From: Neorhizobium petrolearium
Lineage (GTDB): Bacteria > Pseudomonadota > Alphaproteobacteria > Rhizobiales > Rhizobiaceae
Reading direction: 5' to 3'
DNA: 64,000 nt
Assembly: GCF_017873175.1 (NCBI RefSeq)
Contig: NZ_JAGGJW010000003.1
Span: 310,001 to 374,000, forward strand
Within the stretch, counting starts at the first letter, position 1. Every line of letters begins with the position of its first letter. The notes under the pieces were generated by a model, which saw only the letters and a program-made list of their open reading frames with translations, searched no databases and was not told the origin of the DNA. Shown in pieces: positions 36,757 through 46,318 of this stretch. The translations under genes were made by a program, and so were the position numbers.

Positions 36757-37485
36757 ATGACCAAAGTGCTAACAGACGCTCGCTCGATCCGCATCAAGGG
36801 CCGCTCTTTCCTGGCTGTCGTACTTTCTCCGGACCTTCCTTTCGATGATTGGCTGGTCCGGCTCGATGATCTGGCCGCGCGTTCGGCAGGCTTCTTCCTA
36901 GGACGGCCAGTCGTGCTCGATGTGGCCGATCTGCCGATCGACAGGACACAACTGAAGGAACTTCTTGGAGAATTCGCCCAGCGGAATGTCAGTATCATGG
37001 GTATAGAGGGCGCCCGCCCGTCGATTCTTGCTCAGGGAATGCCCCCTGCGTTGAAAGGCGGCAAACCGGTTTCCGACGAGGCTGTAGCCAAGGAACCGAT
37101 CATCGAATTGCGCAATAGCCAGAGCAAACCTGTCGCGGCGGAAGTTCGGCCGGCATCGCAGTCCATCATCATTCGGGAGCCGGTGCGTTCGGGCCAGTCG
37201 GTCATCTTTCCGGAAGGCGACGTCACGGTTATCGGATCAGTCGCTTCGGGGGCGGAGATCATCGCCGGCGGATCGGTCCATATCTACGGCACCCTGCGCG
37301 GCCGTGCGATGGCGGGTTCTGTCGGCAACGCATCCGCGCGCATTTTCTGCCGCAAGCTCGAAGCCGAACTGCTCGCGATCGACGGCGTCTACAAGATGGC
37401 GGAAGACATGCCTCCCGGCCTTCGCGGGCAGCCTGTCCAGCTTTGGCTAGAAGGCGACACTATAATGGCAGAGACACTTATCTGA
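36757..37485 (+). CDS. minC: Septum site-determining protein MinC
   Basis: A 242-residue inhibitor of FtsZ assembly. The N-terminal domain (about 1-100, IRIKGRSFLAVVLSPD onward) and the C-terminal beta-helix MinC_C domain are present; the latter includes SGQSVIFPEGDVTVIGSVAS, GGSVHIYGTLRGRAMAG and the MinD-contact stretch. It is first of the minCDE operon. There is no strong ribosome-binding site before ATG 36757. In rhizobia these genes are typically on a secondary replicon, for example pSymB of Sinorhizobium meliloti. Confidence 0.94.
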   Translation: MTKVLTDARSIRIKGRSFLAVVLSPDLPFDDWLVRLDDLAARSAGFFLGRPVVLDVADLPIDRTQLKELLGEFAQRNVSIMGIEGARPSILAQGMPPALKGGKPVSDEAVAKEPIIELRNSQSKPVAAEVRPASQSIIIREPVRSGQSVIFPEGDVTVIGSVASGAEIIAGGSVHIYGTLRGRAMAGSVGNASARIFCRKLEAELLAIDGVYKMAEDMPPGLRGQPVQLWLEGDTIMAETLI

Positions 37486-37517
37486 GCCGGAGCCCGGCCG
37501 GGAAACAGGAGAGAAAG

Positions 37518-38333
37518 ATGGGGAAAGTCATCGTAGTCACGTCAGGCAAGGGCGGGGTTGGCAAGACGACCTCCAGCGCCGCGCTCGGAGCCGCCCTGGC
37601 CCAGAGAGGCGAGAAAGTCGCCGTCGTCGACTTTGACGTCGGCCTGCGCAACCTCGACCTGGTCATGGGTGCTGAGCGGCGGGTCGTCTACGATCTGGTG
37701 AACGTGATCCAGGGCGAGGCCAAGCTGCCGCAGGCATTGATCCGCGACAAAAGGCTCGAGACGCTGTTTCTGCTGCCTGCCTCGCAGACGCGTGACAAGG
37801 ACGCCCTCACACCCGAAGGCGTCGAGCGCGTCATGGGTGAGCTGAAGCGCTATTTCGACTGGATCATCTGCGACAGCCCGGCCGGGATCGAGCGCGGCGC
37901 GACGCTGGCCATGCGTCATGCGGACATGGCGGTTGTCGTGACCAATCCGGAGGTTTCGTCGGTACGCGATTCCGATCGCATCATCGGCCTGCTCGACGCA
38001 AAGACGCTCAAGGCCGAGCGCGGCGAGCGCATGGAAAAGCACCTGCTGCTCACCCGTTACGACGCCAATCGCGCGGAACGCGGTGACATGCTCAAGGTCG
38101 ATGACGTCCTGGAAATCCTGTCGATCCCGCTCATCGGCATCATTCCGGAAAGCATGGACGTTCTGCGCGCTTCCAACATCGGCGCACCGGTCACTCTCGC
38201 GGATGCGCGCAGCACGCCGGCCTTGGCCTATTTCGACGCCGCTCGCCGCCTTTCCGGCGAGGTGCTGCCGATCACGATTCCCGGCGAAAAACGGGGTATC
38301 TTCGGTAAAATTTTCGGAAGGAAAGCTGCATGA
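37518..38333 (+). CDS. minD: Septum site-determining ATPase MinD
   Basis: A 271-residue ParA/MinD ATPase that carries MinC to the cell poles on the membrane. The deviant Walker A is [13 protein letters not shown] with K11 and K16; [14 protein letters not shown] and [14 protein letters not shown] are further family motifs. The C-terminus [12 protein letters not shown] is an amphipathic membrane-targeting helix. The start was set to the ATG after AGGAGAG. The stop overlaps minE as ATGA. Confidence 0.96.
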   Translation: MGKVIVVTSGKGGVGKTTSSAALGAALAQRGEKVAVVDFDVGLRNLDLVMGAERRVVYDLVNVIQGEAKLPQALIRDKRLETLFLLPASQTRDKDALTPEGVERVMGELKRYFDWIICDSPAGIERGATLAMRHADMAVVVTNPEVSSVRDSDRIIGLLDAKTLKAERGERMEKHLLLTRYDANRAERGDMLKVDDVLEILSIPLIGIIPESMDVLRASNIGAPVTLADARSTPALAYFDAARRLSGEVLPITIPGEKRGIFGKIFGRKAA

Positions 38334-38590
38334 GCATTTTCAGTCTCTTCCGCAAGCAGAGGTCGGCACCGATGGCGCGCGAACGCCTGCAGGTGCTTCT
38401 CGCCCACGAACGCGCTTCGTCCGGCTCGGATCTGGTGTCGGTGCTTCGCGAGGAAATCCTCGCCGTCATTGCCAAGCACGTACAGGTCGACAATGACAAG
38501 GTGCAGGTGAAGATGGATCGCGACGAAAATGTCTCGATTCTGGAGATCGACGTCGAAATCCCACTGGATGCCGCCCAGCAGGCGGCTTGA
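38330..38590 (+). CDS. minE: Cell division topological specificity factor MinE
   Basis: An 86-residue MinE. The N-terminal membrane/MinD-binding segment [20 protein letters not shown] and the dimerisation domain ([35 protein letters not shown]) are visible. It stimulates MinD ATPase activity to drive pole-to-pole oscillation. It is coupled to minD and closes the operon. Confidence 0.95.
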   Translation: MSIFSLFRKQRSAPMARERLQVLLAHERASSGSDLVSVLREEILAVIAKHVQVDNDKVQVKMDRDENVSILEIDVEIPLDAAQQAA

Positions 38591-38623
38591 GAGGAGGCGA
38601 TCCGTTCCGGGCAGCCCAGCGGG

Positions 38624-39277
38624 TCAGAACTCCACCTCCAGTTCGATGATCTCTTCGGGCTCAGCCAAAGCGCCTTCGGTCCACTCGACCATCAGCGGCC
38701 AGGACAGAACGGTTTCCGAATAAGCCGCAAAGTCCGGCTCCAGCTCCACCGCATAGGTGCGAAAGCGAGTACAGACCGGCGCGTACATCGCGTCGGCGAC
38801 CGTAGGGGCGGTGCCGAACAACCAGGGTCCGCCGCTCGCCTCCAGGCATTCGGTCCAGATCGCCTTCACGCGTTCGACATCCGGCCGGGCGCCGGAGAAT
38901 ATCTTGAAACGCTCGTGCCGGGCCTTGAGATTCATCGGCAAAGCCGAGCGGAGATTATGGAAGCCCGAATGCATCTCGCCCGAAACGGCGCGACAGCGGG
39001 CCCGCACCGCGATGTCTGCAGGCCAAAGCCCGGCATCCGGCTCTATCTCGTTGAGATATTCGGCGATCGCCAACGTGTCCCATACCGTCACGGCGCCATG
39101 GGTGAGCCGCGGCACCAGAACGGACGGCGAAAGCAGCAGAAGTTCCTGCCGGGCATCTTCATCCAATTCCACCAGAACTTCCTTGAAATCGAGCCCTGCC
39201 ATGCGGCACAGGAGCCAGCCGCGCAGCGACCAGGAGGAATAGTTCTTCGAGGAAATCGTCAGTGTCGCCTGCGCCAT
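38624..39277 (-). CDS. Glutathione S-transferase family protein
   Basis: A 217-residue GST. The N-terminal thioredoxin-fold domain includes SSKNYSSWSLRGWLL and VPRLTHGAVTVWDTLAIAEYL, the usual glutathione-binding site; the alpha-helical C-terminal domain has APTVADAMYAPVCTRFRTY. It stands alone between convergent minE and a divergent PHB depolymerase gene. Substrate not predictable. The ribosome-binding site is weak. Confidence 0.83.
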   Translation of the reverse strand: MAQATLTISSKNYSSWSLRGWLLCRMAGLDFKEVLVELDEDARQELLLLSPSVLVPRLTHGAVTVWDTLAIAEYLNEIEPDAGLWPADIAVRARCRAVSGEMHSGFHNLRSALPMNLKARHERFKIFSGARPDVERVKAIWTECLEASGGPWLFGTAPTVADAMYAPVCTRFRTYAVELEPDFAAYSETVLSWPLMVEWTEGALAEPEEIIELEVEF

Positions 39278-39393
39278 CGGTCATGTCCCTGTCGAACCAC
39301 ATTGCGTTCCGGCGACAATCTTCTCGCATCGCAAGACATATTGCACTAGCATTTTTGCACCGCCGCAATTTCGCGGCAGGCGGGATCATACCC

Positions 39394-40608
39394 ATGTTCT
39401 ATCAGACCTACCAATTCCAGGATGACCTCATCGCCCCGATGCGCGACTTGGCGCACCGCCTGCAAGCGATGTCTTCGACCCTGTTCTGGGGTATCGAAAG
39501 CGAGATGGGACGGCACTGGTCTGCCACGCTCGAGATGCTCTCCCGCTTCAGGCTCACGCATAAGCGGCCAGACTTCGAGATTTCCTCGGTTATGGTCGGC
39601 AATCGGCAGGTGCCGGTCACCATCGAGATCGCGCTGGATATGCCTTTCGGCAAGCTTCTGCATTTTTCGGCGGATGTGGATGCGCCGCGGCCACGCGTGC
39701 TTGTGGTCGCACCGTTGTCCGGCCATTTTTCGACGCTTCTGCGTGGCACGGTGCAGACGTTGCTTCGCGACCATGAAGTCTACCTAACCGACTGGGTCAA
39801 TGCTCGTGAAGTGTCGCTGTCGGCCGGCCGCTTCGGCATCGACGATTATACGGATTATCTCATCCGTTTCCTGGAAGAGATCGGACCAGGCGGACATATC
39901 CTTGCCGTCTGCCAGCCCTGTGTTCAGGCGCTGGCTGCCGTGGCGGTCATGTCGGAGGACCGGCATCCGGCAACGCCGCGCACCATGACCTTGATGGCCG
40001 GGCCGATCGATCCGCGAGAAAGCCCGACGAAGGTCAACGAACTCGCTCTTGGGAAACCTCTCTCCTGGTTCGAGACATCACTACTCAGCGGCGTTCCTCT
40101 GGGGTTTCCAGGCCAGGGACGGAGAGTCTATCCCGGATTTCTTCAACTCGTGGCGTTCATGAGCATGAACATGGAGCGCCATCAGGAATCCCATCGGAAG
40201 CTCTATCGTCATCTCGCCAAGGGTGAGACGGCGGAAGCCGACAAGATCAAGAAATTCTACGATGAATATTTCGCAGTGCTCGACCTCACCGCCGAATTCT
40301 ACATAGAGACGATCGATCGGGTCTTCCAGAAAGCCGAGCTTGCAACGGGTGACTTTACCCATCATGGCAGCCAGGTCGATCCGGGACAGATCCGCAATAC
40401 GGCATTGCTGACGGTCGAGGGGGGCCGCGACGATATCTGCGGGCTTGGCCAGACCTCGTCAGCGCATGATCTCTGTCGGTCCCTGCGGCCGCATCTGAGA
40501 CGCCATCATCTCCAGGCCAATGTGGGCCATTATGGTGTGTTCAGCGGGCGCCGCTGGGAAGCGGAAATCTATCCCGTCGTCCGCAACATGATCCTCGCCA
40601 TGGAATAG
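39394..40608 (+). CDS. phaZ: Intracellular polyhydroxybutyrate depolymerase
   Basis: A 404-residue alpha/beta hydrolase of the intracellular PHB depolymerase family, which mobilises stored poly-3-hydroxybutyrate. The lipase box has cysteine as nucleophile: C173 in HILAVCQPCV, a hallmark of the Cupriavidus PhaZ1 group. Other signatures are VLTDW-type YLTDWVNAREV, FYDEYFAVLDLTAEFYIETI and the C-terminal HHLQANVGHYGVFSGRRWE with the catalytic histidine. The open frame begins at 39262, but ATG 39394 gives the family N-terminus MFYQTYQFQ. Confidence 0.92.
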   Translation: MFYQTYQFQDDLIAPMRDLAHRLQAMSSTLFWGIESEMGRHWSATLEMLSRFRLTHKRPDFEISSVMVGNRQVPVTIEIALDMPFGKLLHFSADVDAPRPRVLVVAPLSGHFSTLLRGTVQTLLRDHEVYLTDWVNAREVSLSAGRFGIDDYTDYLIRFLEEIGPGGHILAVCQPCVQALAAVAVMSEDRHPATPRTMTLMAGPIDPRESPTKVNELALGKPLSWFETSLLSGVPLGFPGQGRRVYPGFLQLVAFMSMNMERHQESHRKLYRHLAKGETAEADKIKKFYDEYFAVLDLTAEFYIETIDRVFQKAELATGDFTHHGSQVDPGQIRNTALLTVEGGRDDICGLGQTSSAHDLCRSLRPHLRRHHLQANVGHYGVFSGRRWEAEIYPVVRNMILAME

Positions 40609-40636
40609 CTCCGCGCCCTGATACCGCCCGGACTGC

Positions 40637-40667
40637 TTGCATACGATCACTCTTCTGCTGTATGCAA
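40637..40667. promoter_or_regulatory. Inverted repeat TTGCATAC-N15-GTATGCAA upstream of matA
   Basis: TTGCATAC (40637-40644) and GTATGCAA (40660-40667) form a perfect 8-base inverted repeat ending about 20 bases before the matA start. FCD-type GntR regulators bind GTATAC/GCATAC-like palindromes. The same half-site occurs before the UGSC gene (43621-43655). Confidence 0.6.
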
Positions 40668-40688
40668 TAAGCGGGCAGGAGATAAAAG

Positions 40689-42062
40689 ATGAGCCGCAGG
40701 GAACCAGTTTTTGGGTGGTGGGACGCTCCTCCGTTCATCGGCGAGCTGATCCAGTCATTGTCCGGCCGCGGCAAGGCCCTATTCGGGTTTTCCTCGCAGC
40801 CGGTGCAGAGCCGCGATCTGACGGGCCTTGCCGAGATGATCCTGTCGCGGCGCGGCGAGGTATCCGGCGCGATACTGGCGGAAGCCTTTCTTGAAGCCTA
40901 TCGGCAGGCGAGCGTCGTGGAGCGGGAGGCTTTCATGCGCACCTTGCTGGAGCGGTTCGGCCCCGACCAAGGTATTCTGGACGCGGCGGTCGCTGCCTAT
41001 CAGGCCGAGCCGGGTGCAAAGACAATTGCGCGGCTGCATGAGGCTGCTGAACCGCGCCGGCAGGAGCTCTTTCGCCGCATCAATTTCGCCAGGCGCGGCA
41101 CGACGACGCTCGTCGAGATGCGCGAACACCTGATGGACATGCTCGGCAAGGAGCCTGCACTGCAGCCGGTCGATGTCGATTTCTGCCACCTCTTTTCCTC
41201 ATGGTTCAATCGGGGTTTCCTGATGCTGCGATCGATCGACTGGAGCACGCCCGCCAATATCCTGGAGGCGCTGATCCGTTACGAGGCCGTGCACGATATC
41301 GACGGCTGGGACGACCTGCGGCGGCGGCTGGCACCGCCCGATCGCCGCTGCTTCGGCTTCTTCCACCCCCAATTGGAGGACGAGCCGCTGATCTTCGTGG
41401 AAGTGGCGCTGACCGACCACCTCGCATCGTCCGTCGACGCGCTGCTGGCGCGGGATCGCGCGCCGATGGACCCGAAGGATGCGACGACGGCGGTCTTCTA
41501 TTCGATATCCAACTGCCAACGCGGGCTGGCCGGCATTTCGCTCGGCAACTTCCTCATCAAACAGGTGGTAAACGACCTGAAGCGCGAGTTGCCGCGGCTC
41601 GAGAATTTCGTGACGCTTTCGCCCATTCCGGGCTTCGGTGCATGGCTGCGCGGCGAAACTCGCGCCGAGGACAGCGAGGAGGTCGTTGCGGAGAAGAAGC
41701 TACTCGTCGCCCGATTGGAAGGCGATTGGACTTTGCTCGACGAGCGTGAACTCGACGCTATTCGCCGAGCCATGCTGCCGCTCGGAGCGCATTATCTGCT
41801 GAACGTCCGACGGAAGAACGGGCGGCCGGTGGACCCGGTGGCACGCTTTCATCTCGGCAACGGTGCGCAGGTCGAGCGGCTCAATTTCCTCGGCGACCGC
41901 TCACCCAAAGGCATGCGCCAGTCCTATGGCCTGATGGTCAACTACCGCTACCGGCTCGGCGAAATCGAGAAAAATCATGAAGCTTATGCCGAGAACGGCC
42001 ATATCGCGGCGATGCCGGCGCTGCGGAAACTGGCCCAACCGGTATCGCAGGAGGTATATTGA
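40689..42062 (+). CDS. matA: Malonyl-CoA decarboxylase MatA
   Basis: A 457-residue malonyl-CoA decarboxylase that converts malonyl-CoA to acetyl-CoA and CO2. It shows the N-terminal helical domain and the acetyltransferase-like catalytic part, with FVTLSPIPGFGAWL, VARFHLGNGAQVERLNFLGD and GLMVNYRYRL, all family signatures. AGGAG lies eight bases upstream of the ATG. The stop overlaps the matB start as TGATG. The usual matC transporter gene is not present in the window. Confidence 0.94.
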   Translation: MSRREPVFGWWDAPPFIGELIQSLSGRGKALFGFSSQPVQSRDLTGLAEMILSRRGEVSGAILAEAFLEAYRQASVVEREAFMRTLLERFGPDQGILDAAVAAYQAEPGAKTIARLHEAAEPRRQELFRRINFARRGTTTLVEMREHLMDMLGKEPALQPVDVDFCHLFSSWFNRGFLMLRSIDWSTPANILEALIRYEAVHDIDGWDDLRRRLAPPDRRCFGFFHPQLEDEPLIFVEVALTDHLASSVDALLARDRAPMDPKDATTAVFYSISNCQRGLAGISLGNFLIKQVVNDLKRELPRLENFVTLSPIPGFGAWLRGETRAEDSEEVVAEKKLLVARLEGDWTLLDERELDAIRRAMLPLGAHYLLNVRRKNGRPVDPVARFHLGNGAQVERLNFLGDRSPKGMRQSYGLMVNYRYRLGEIEKNHEAYAENGHIAAMPALRKLAQPVSQEVY

Positions 42063-43600
42063 TGGCTGGCAATCTCTACGACGCGCTGCTTGGTGGGACC
42101 GAGGGGGAGGATCGGCTGCTTCTCAGGGACGAGACGGTCGGCACCATGAGCTATCGTGCCTTCACCGAGGAATGCGCCCGAATGGCTGGCGCGTTGCTGG
42201 AAGCCGGTCTCCAGTCGGGCGACCGCGTTGCCGTGCAGGCTGAGAAGTCCGTCGCGGCGCTCGCGCTCTATCTCGCGACTGTCAGGGCCGGCGGCATCTA
42301 TCTGCCGCTCAACATCGCCTATACCCCGGCGGAAATCGAATATTTCCTGAACGATGCCGAACCGGCGATCTTCGTCTGCGATCCGGCGAAACTTCCGGCG
42401 CTGGCGCCGATCGCGAGCGCTGCCGGCGCCAAAGTGCTGACGCTCGATGCGACAGGCAAGGGAACGCTTGCCGATGCGGCAGCGGCAGCTCGGCCGCTTG
42501 CGGAAACCTCGCCGCGCGGCGGCAGCGACATCGCTGCGATCCTTTACACGTCGGGCACGACGGGACGCTCCAAAGGGGCAATGCTTTCGCACGACAACCT
42601 GCTTTCGAACGCGCACTCGCTGGTTGAAAGCTGGCATTTTACAGACAAGGACGTGCTGATCCACGCGCTGCCGATCTTCCACACCCACGGGCTTTTCGTT
42701 GCGACCAACGTGGTGCTCGCTTCGCGGGCTTCGATGATCTTCCAGGCGAAATTCGATCCGAACAAGATCATGGAAGCAATGCCGCAGGCGACTTGCCTGA
42801 TGGGCGTGCCGACATTCTACACCCGCCTCCTGCAGCATCCCGGCCTTGACCGGCAAAACACGGCGCATATGCGCCTTTTCGTTTCCGGTTCTGCGCCGCT
42901 GCTGGCCGAGACTCACAGAGAATGGCAGGAACGCACCGGCCACGCGATCCTGGAACGCTATGGCATGACCGAGACCAACATGAATACGTCGAACCCCTAT
43001 GACGGCCGACGCATCGCCAGCACGGTGGGTTTTCCTCTGCCGAGGGTCGAAATCCGCGTCACGGATCCGGAGACAGGCGCACTGCTGCGCACCGAGGAAA
43101 TCGGCATGATCGAGGTGCGCGGCCCGAACGTGTTCCAGGGCTATTGGCGCATGCCGGAAAAGACGGCCGCCGAATTCCGCGAGGACGGATTCTTCATCAC
43201 CGGCGACCTCGGCAAGGTGGATGAGGACGGCTACGTGCACATCGTCGGCCGCGGCAAGGACCTCATCATCACCGGCGGCTACAATGTATACCCGAAAGAG
43301 GTCGAAATGGAGATCGACGCCATGCCGGGCGTCAACGAAAGCGCTGTTTTCGGCGTCAGACATCCCGATTTCGGCGAGGGAATCATCGCTGCTGTGGTGC
43401 TGAAACCGGGCGCCGAACTCTCGGAGCAGCAAGTCATCAAAGCGCTTGACAGCCGGCTTGCAGCCTACAAACGCCCGAAGAAAGTAGCTTTCGTGCCGGA
43501 GCTTCCGCGCAACACCATGGGCAAAGTCCAGAAGAATATACTTCGCGACCAGTTCACCGGTACTTTCGAGCCCGACAGCAGCAAAAATAAGTCAGCCTGA
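42062..43600 (+). CDS. matB: Malonyl-CoA synthetase MatB
   Basis: A 512-residue AMP-forming acyl-CoA ligase that activates malonate. AMP-binding motifs are LYTSGTTGRSKGAML, ERYGMTETNMNTSNPYDG (the last part contains the arginine-rich malonate specificity region YDGRR), TGDLGKVDEDGY, GRGKDLIITGGYNVYPKEVE and the catalytic lysine in PRNTMGKVQKN. Together with MatA it converts malonate to acetyl-CoA. It is coupled to matA. Confidence 0.94.
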   Translation: MAGNLYDALLGGTEGEDRLLLRDETVGTMSYRAFTEECARMAGALLEAGLQSGDRVAVQAEKSVAALALYLATVRAGGIYLPLNIAYTPAEIEYFLNDAEPAIFVCDPAKLPALAPIASAAGAKVLTLDATGKGTLADAAAAARPLAETSPRGGSDIAAILYTSGTTGRSKGAMLSHDNLLSNAHSLVESWHFTDKDVLIHALPIFHTHGLFVATNVVLASRASMIFQAKFDPNKIMEAMPQATCLMGVPTFYTRLLQHPGLDRQNTAHMRLFVSGSAPLLAETHREWQERTGHAILERYGMTETNMNTSNPYDGRRIASTVGFPLPRVEIRVTDPETGALLRTEEIGMIEVRGPNVFQGYWRMPEKTAAEFREDGFFITGDLGKVDEDGYVHIVGRGKDLIITGGYNVYPKEVEMEIDAMPGVNESAVFGVRHPDFGEGIIAAVVLKPGAELSEQQVIKALDSRLAAYKRPKKVAFVPELPRNTMGKVQKNILRDQFTGTFEPDSSKNKSA

Positions 43601-43620
43601 CTTTAGGGCTTGACGGATAA

Positions 43621-43655
43621 TGTATACGAGTAGACTATGAATTGCATACGAGCAG
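43621..43655. promoter_or_regulatory. Repeated GTATACGAGTAG/GCATACGAGCAG element before the UGSC operon
   Basis: TGTATACGAGTAG (43621-43633) and TTGCATACGAGCAG (43642-43655) are near-identical direct copies 21 bases apart. TTGCATACGA is shared exactly with the matA element. A TTGACG (43610-43615) upstream could be a -35 box with the repeats overlapping the promoter, consistent with repression. Confidence 0.55.
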
Positions 43656-43678
43656 TGTCATTTCGGGGAGGAAGTGGA

Positions 43679-45346
43679 ATGCTGCAGCAGGGCAAGCCGG
43701 AGAGCGGTCAACCGCTTATCACCGTCCACAATCCGATGGGTTATCCACCGAAGGTCAGTCGCAAGCAGCCGGCCGCCCGGCCCACCAGTCTCGACGGGAA
43801 AGTCGTCTATCTTATTGACAGCCGTTTCGACGATTCCGTCGAGTTGTTGAAGCAGGTCGAGGCCTGGTTTGCCCGGAACATGCCCTCCGTCGAATTGCGC
43901 ATCCGACAACTCGCCAGCACCTATGCCAAGGATGATCCGGCTCTCTGGGAAGAGATTAAGGCGAACGGCCATGCGGCGATCATCGGTGTCGGCCATTGCA
44001 GCACCTGCGCACCCGCCGTCACCACGCATGCGATAACACTGGAAACCAAATACGGGGTTCCGACCGCGGCAATCCATACGGATAAATTCGACAAGGTCGT
44101 GCGCTCGGTCGCCAAGATGGGCGGGCTGTCGCAGCAGCCGCTGGTTTTCGTGCCGCAGCCAGTCATGGGCAAGACGCCGGAAGAGCTGCGCGCCTATGTG
44201 GAAGGCATTGACCCGGTCAACGGCAAGCCGGTGATGCGAGAGATCATCGAGGCGCTGACGGTCGGCCTCGCCGCCGGCGCAGAGGACGGACATTTCGAGC
44301 GCAGCACGCCGCGATATGTGGAGTCCGACACTGAGGACAATCTCCACGCCTCCTTCCTGCGCAACAACTGGACGGACAAGCTGCCGATCATACTGCCGAC
44401 GGATGCCCGCGTCGCAGATATGCTCGCCGGCACCTCCCGCACGCCCGAGGAGGTGGTCGGGCACATGCAGCCGACGACCAATCGCGGCCTGTGGGAATAC
44501 ACGGTCGAGAAAGTGGCGGTGAACGCCGTCATGGCCGGCGCGTCTCCGGAATATTTCCCGGTCATCCTGGCACTGGCGGCGGCGCAGGTCACTGCCCGTG
44601 GATCGACCTCCAGCTCGGCAGCCGCGATGGCGGTCGTCAACGGGCCGATCCGCGGCGAAATCGGCATGAACTGCGGCGTCGGCGCGCTCGGCCCGTATAG
44701 CCATGCCAATGCCACGATCGGCCGCGCCTTCGGGCTCCTGTCGCAGAACCTGCAGGGCGGCTCGGTTCCGGGTGAGACCTTCATGGGGTCGCTCGGTAAC
44801 AACTATACCTACAACAACCTGACATTCGCAGAGAACGAGGAGCGCAGCCCCTGGGAGCCGCTCCATGTCCAGAAGGGTTTCGATGCGAAGACGAGCACAG
44901 TCAGCCTCTTCCACGGTTGCCGCTCGACGACCTTCAGCCTGGGACTGCGCAAGGAATACTGGCGCGAACATGTACGCGACATGCTGCTTGGCACGGACGC
45001 GATCACCGCGCCGACCCTCGTGCTCGATCCGATCTGCGCAAGGCAGTTCATCGATCGTGGCGGTTTCGTGAAGAAGCAAGATCTGCTGCACTTCATCTGG
45101 GAAACGGCGCAGATGCCGGCCGGTCGATACTGGGACCTGCAACTGGTACAGAACTACATCTATCCGCGCGCCACTTTCGGCGAAGAGCCGATGGCAGACA
45201 AGCTGAAGGCCGGCAGGGACGAACTCATCCATATCTTCCGCGAGCAGGATATAAACGTCGTGGTCGTGGGCGGCGAGTCCAACGGCTACTGGCAGATTTA
45301 CGGCGCGCATTACCGCACCACCGTTTCCGTGGACGACTGGCGATGA
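43679..45346 (+). CDS. UGSC-family protein, cysteine-containing homologue of a selenoprotein
   Basis: A 555-residue protein. Residues about 15-190 match the UGSC (seleno)protein pattern: HNPMGYPPKVSRK, KVVYLIDSRFDDS and the redox motif GVGHCSTC, where C107 sits in the selenocysteine position and C110 is the second cysteine. The remainder has GMNCGVGALGPYSHANA, GGSVPGETFMGSLGNNYTYNN, SLFHGCRSTTFSLG and WDLQLVQNYIYPRATFG, which I recognise as conserved but cannot assign. GGAGGAAG precedes the ATG. It is coupled by ATGA to a thioredoxin-reductase-like gene, so a reductive thiol chemistry is probable. The substrate is unknown. Confidence 0.75.
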   Translation: MLQQGKPESGQPLITVHNPMGYPPKVSRKQPAARPTSLDGKVVYLIDSRFDDSVELLKQVEAWFARNMPSVELRIRQLASTYAKDDPALWEEIKANGHAAIIGVGHCSTCAPAVTTHAITLETKYGVPTAAIHTDKFDKVVRSVAKMGGLSQQPLVFVPQPVMGKTPEELRAYVEGIDPVNGKPVMREIIEALTVGLAAGAEDGHFERSTPRYVESDTEDNLHASFLRNNWTDKLPIILPTDARVADMLAGTSRTPEEVVGHMQPTTNRGLWEYTVEKVAVNAVMAGASPEYFPVILALAAAQVTARGSTSSSAAAMAVVNGPIRGEIGMNCGVGALGPYSHANATIGRAFGLLSQNLQGGSVPGETFMGSLGNNYTYNNLTFAENEERSPWEPLHVQKGFDAKTSTVSLFHGCRSTTFSLGLRKEYWREHVRDMLLGTDAITAPTLVLDPICARQFIDRGGFVKKQDLLHFIWETAQMPAGRYWDLQLVQNYIYPRATFGEEPMADKLKAGRDELIHIFREQDINVVVVGGESNGYWQIYGAHYRTTVSVDDWR

Positions 45347-46311
45347 CCAGGGATGCGAACGATTACGACATTGCGATTATCGGCGCCGGTGTGGCGGGGC
45401 TCAATGCGGCAATCACGGCTGCACGACACGGCGCGCGCACGATCGTCATCGACATGCTCGGCGCCGGCGGCCAGGTGATCAATGTCGATCGCATCGACAA
45501 TTTTCCGGGTCCGTCGGAAGGCATGTCCGGTTTCGAACTCGGCCCGATGCTGCAGATGCAGGCCGATGAAGCCGGCGTCGAATTCGCACTCGACACGATC
45601 GAAAGCGTCTCGAAGACAGACAGCGGTTTCCGCATCGCTGGTGCTGACCTGAATCTCACCGCAAGCGCGGTAATCGTCGCTGCGGGTTCCGCCAAACGCA
45701 CGCTTGGCATTCCGGGTGCAGCGGAATTCGAAGGGCGCGGTGTTTCCCATTGCGCCTCCTGCGATGGCCCCCTGATGCGTGACAAGGAGGTCTGCATCGT
45801 CGGCGGCGGGGATTCGGCGCTCGATGAGGCCCTGACGCTGTCGGCTCATGCCTCGCGTGTGACCGTCATCCATCGCGGCCCGCGGCTGAAGGCCATTGCT
45901 GCGTTGCAGGCGAAAGTACGTGAGGCGGCGAATATCGATATCAGGCTCAATACGGTCGTACAGGCGATCCATGGCGAAGGTGGCGTCACCGCACTTTCCG
46001 CCCGTGACTTTTCGACGGGAGCGGAAAGTGAAATCCCATGCCACGGCGTCTTCATCTATGTCGGGCTGGAACCCCATACGGCCTTCCTCGGCGATACCGT
46101 CACGCTTGCGGCGGATGGCCGGATTGTCGTCGATCTCGACATGCAGACATCGGTACCAGGCATCTTCGCGGCGGGTGACATCCGCGCCCGCTCGGTCGCA
46201 CATCTGGCGGCTTCAGCGGGCGACGGGGTAACGGCGGCAATTTCTGCAGTGCGCCACCTTGCCGCGGACGGCATCGAGCAACCGGCGAAACATTACGCGT
46301 CGACGGGATAG
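45343..46311 (+). CDS. Thioredoxin-reductase-like FAD oxidoreductase
   Basis: A 322-residue low-molecular-weight thioredoxin reductase homologue. FAD motif IIGAGVAGLNAAI, NADPH motif IVGGGDSALDEAL, redox pair C137-A-S-C140 in HCASCDGPL and the C-terminal GIFAAGDIRARSVAHLAASAGDG are all intact. It probably reduces the UGSC-family protein or a carrier thiol. The longer frame upstream is an overlap with the UGSC gene and was trimmed to the ATGA junction. It is not necessarily the housekeeping TrxB. Confidence 0.86.
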   Translation: MTRDANDYDIAIIGAGVAGLNAAITAARHGARTIVIDMLGAGGQVINVDRIDNFPGPSEGMSGFELGPMLQMQADEAGVEFALDTIESVSKTDSGFRIAGADLNLTASAVIVAAGSAKRTLGIPGAAEFEGRGVSHCASCDGPLMRDKEVCIVGGGDSALDEALTLSAHASRVTVIHRGPRLKAIAALQAKVREAANIDIRLNTVVQAIHGEGGVTALSARDFSTGAESEIPCHGVFIYVGLEPHTAFLGDTVTLAADGRIVVDLDMQTSVPGIFAAGDIRARSVAHLAASAGDGVTAAISAVRHLAADGIEQPAKHYASTG

Positions 46312-46318
46312 GATATCC

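Noticed and set aside
43658..45310. 550-codon open frame on the minus strand
   Set aside because: Lies antisense to the UGSC-family gene, which has a strong ribosome-binding site and conserved motifs; long antisense frames are common in high-GC DNA.
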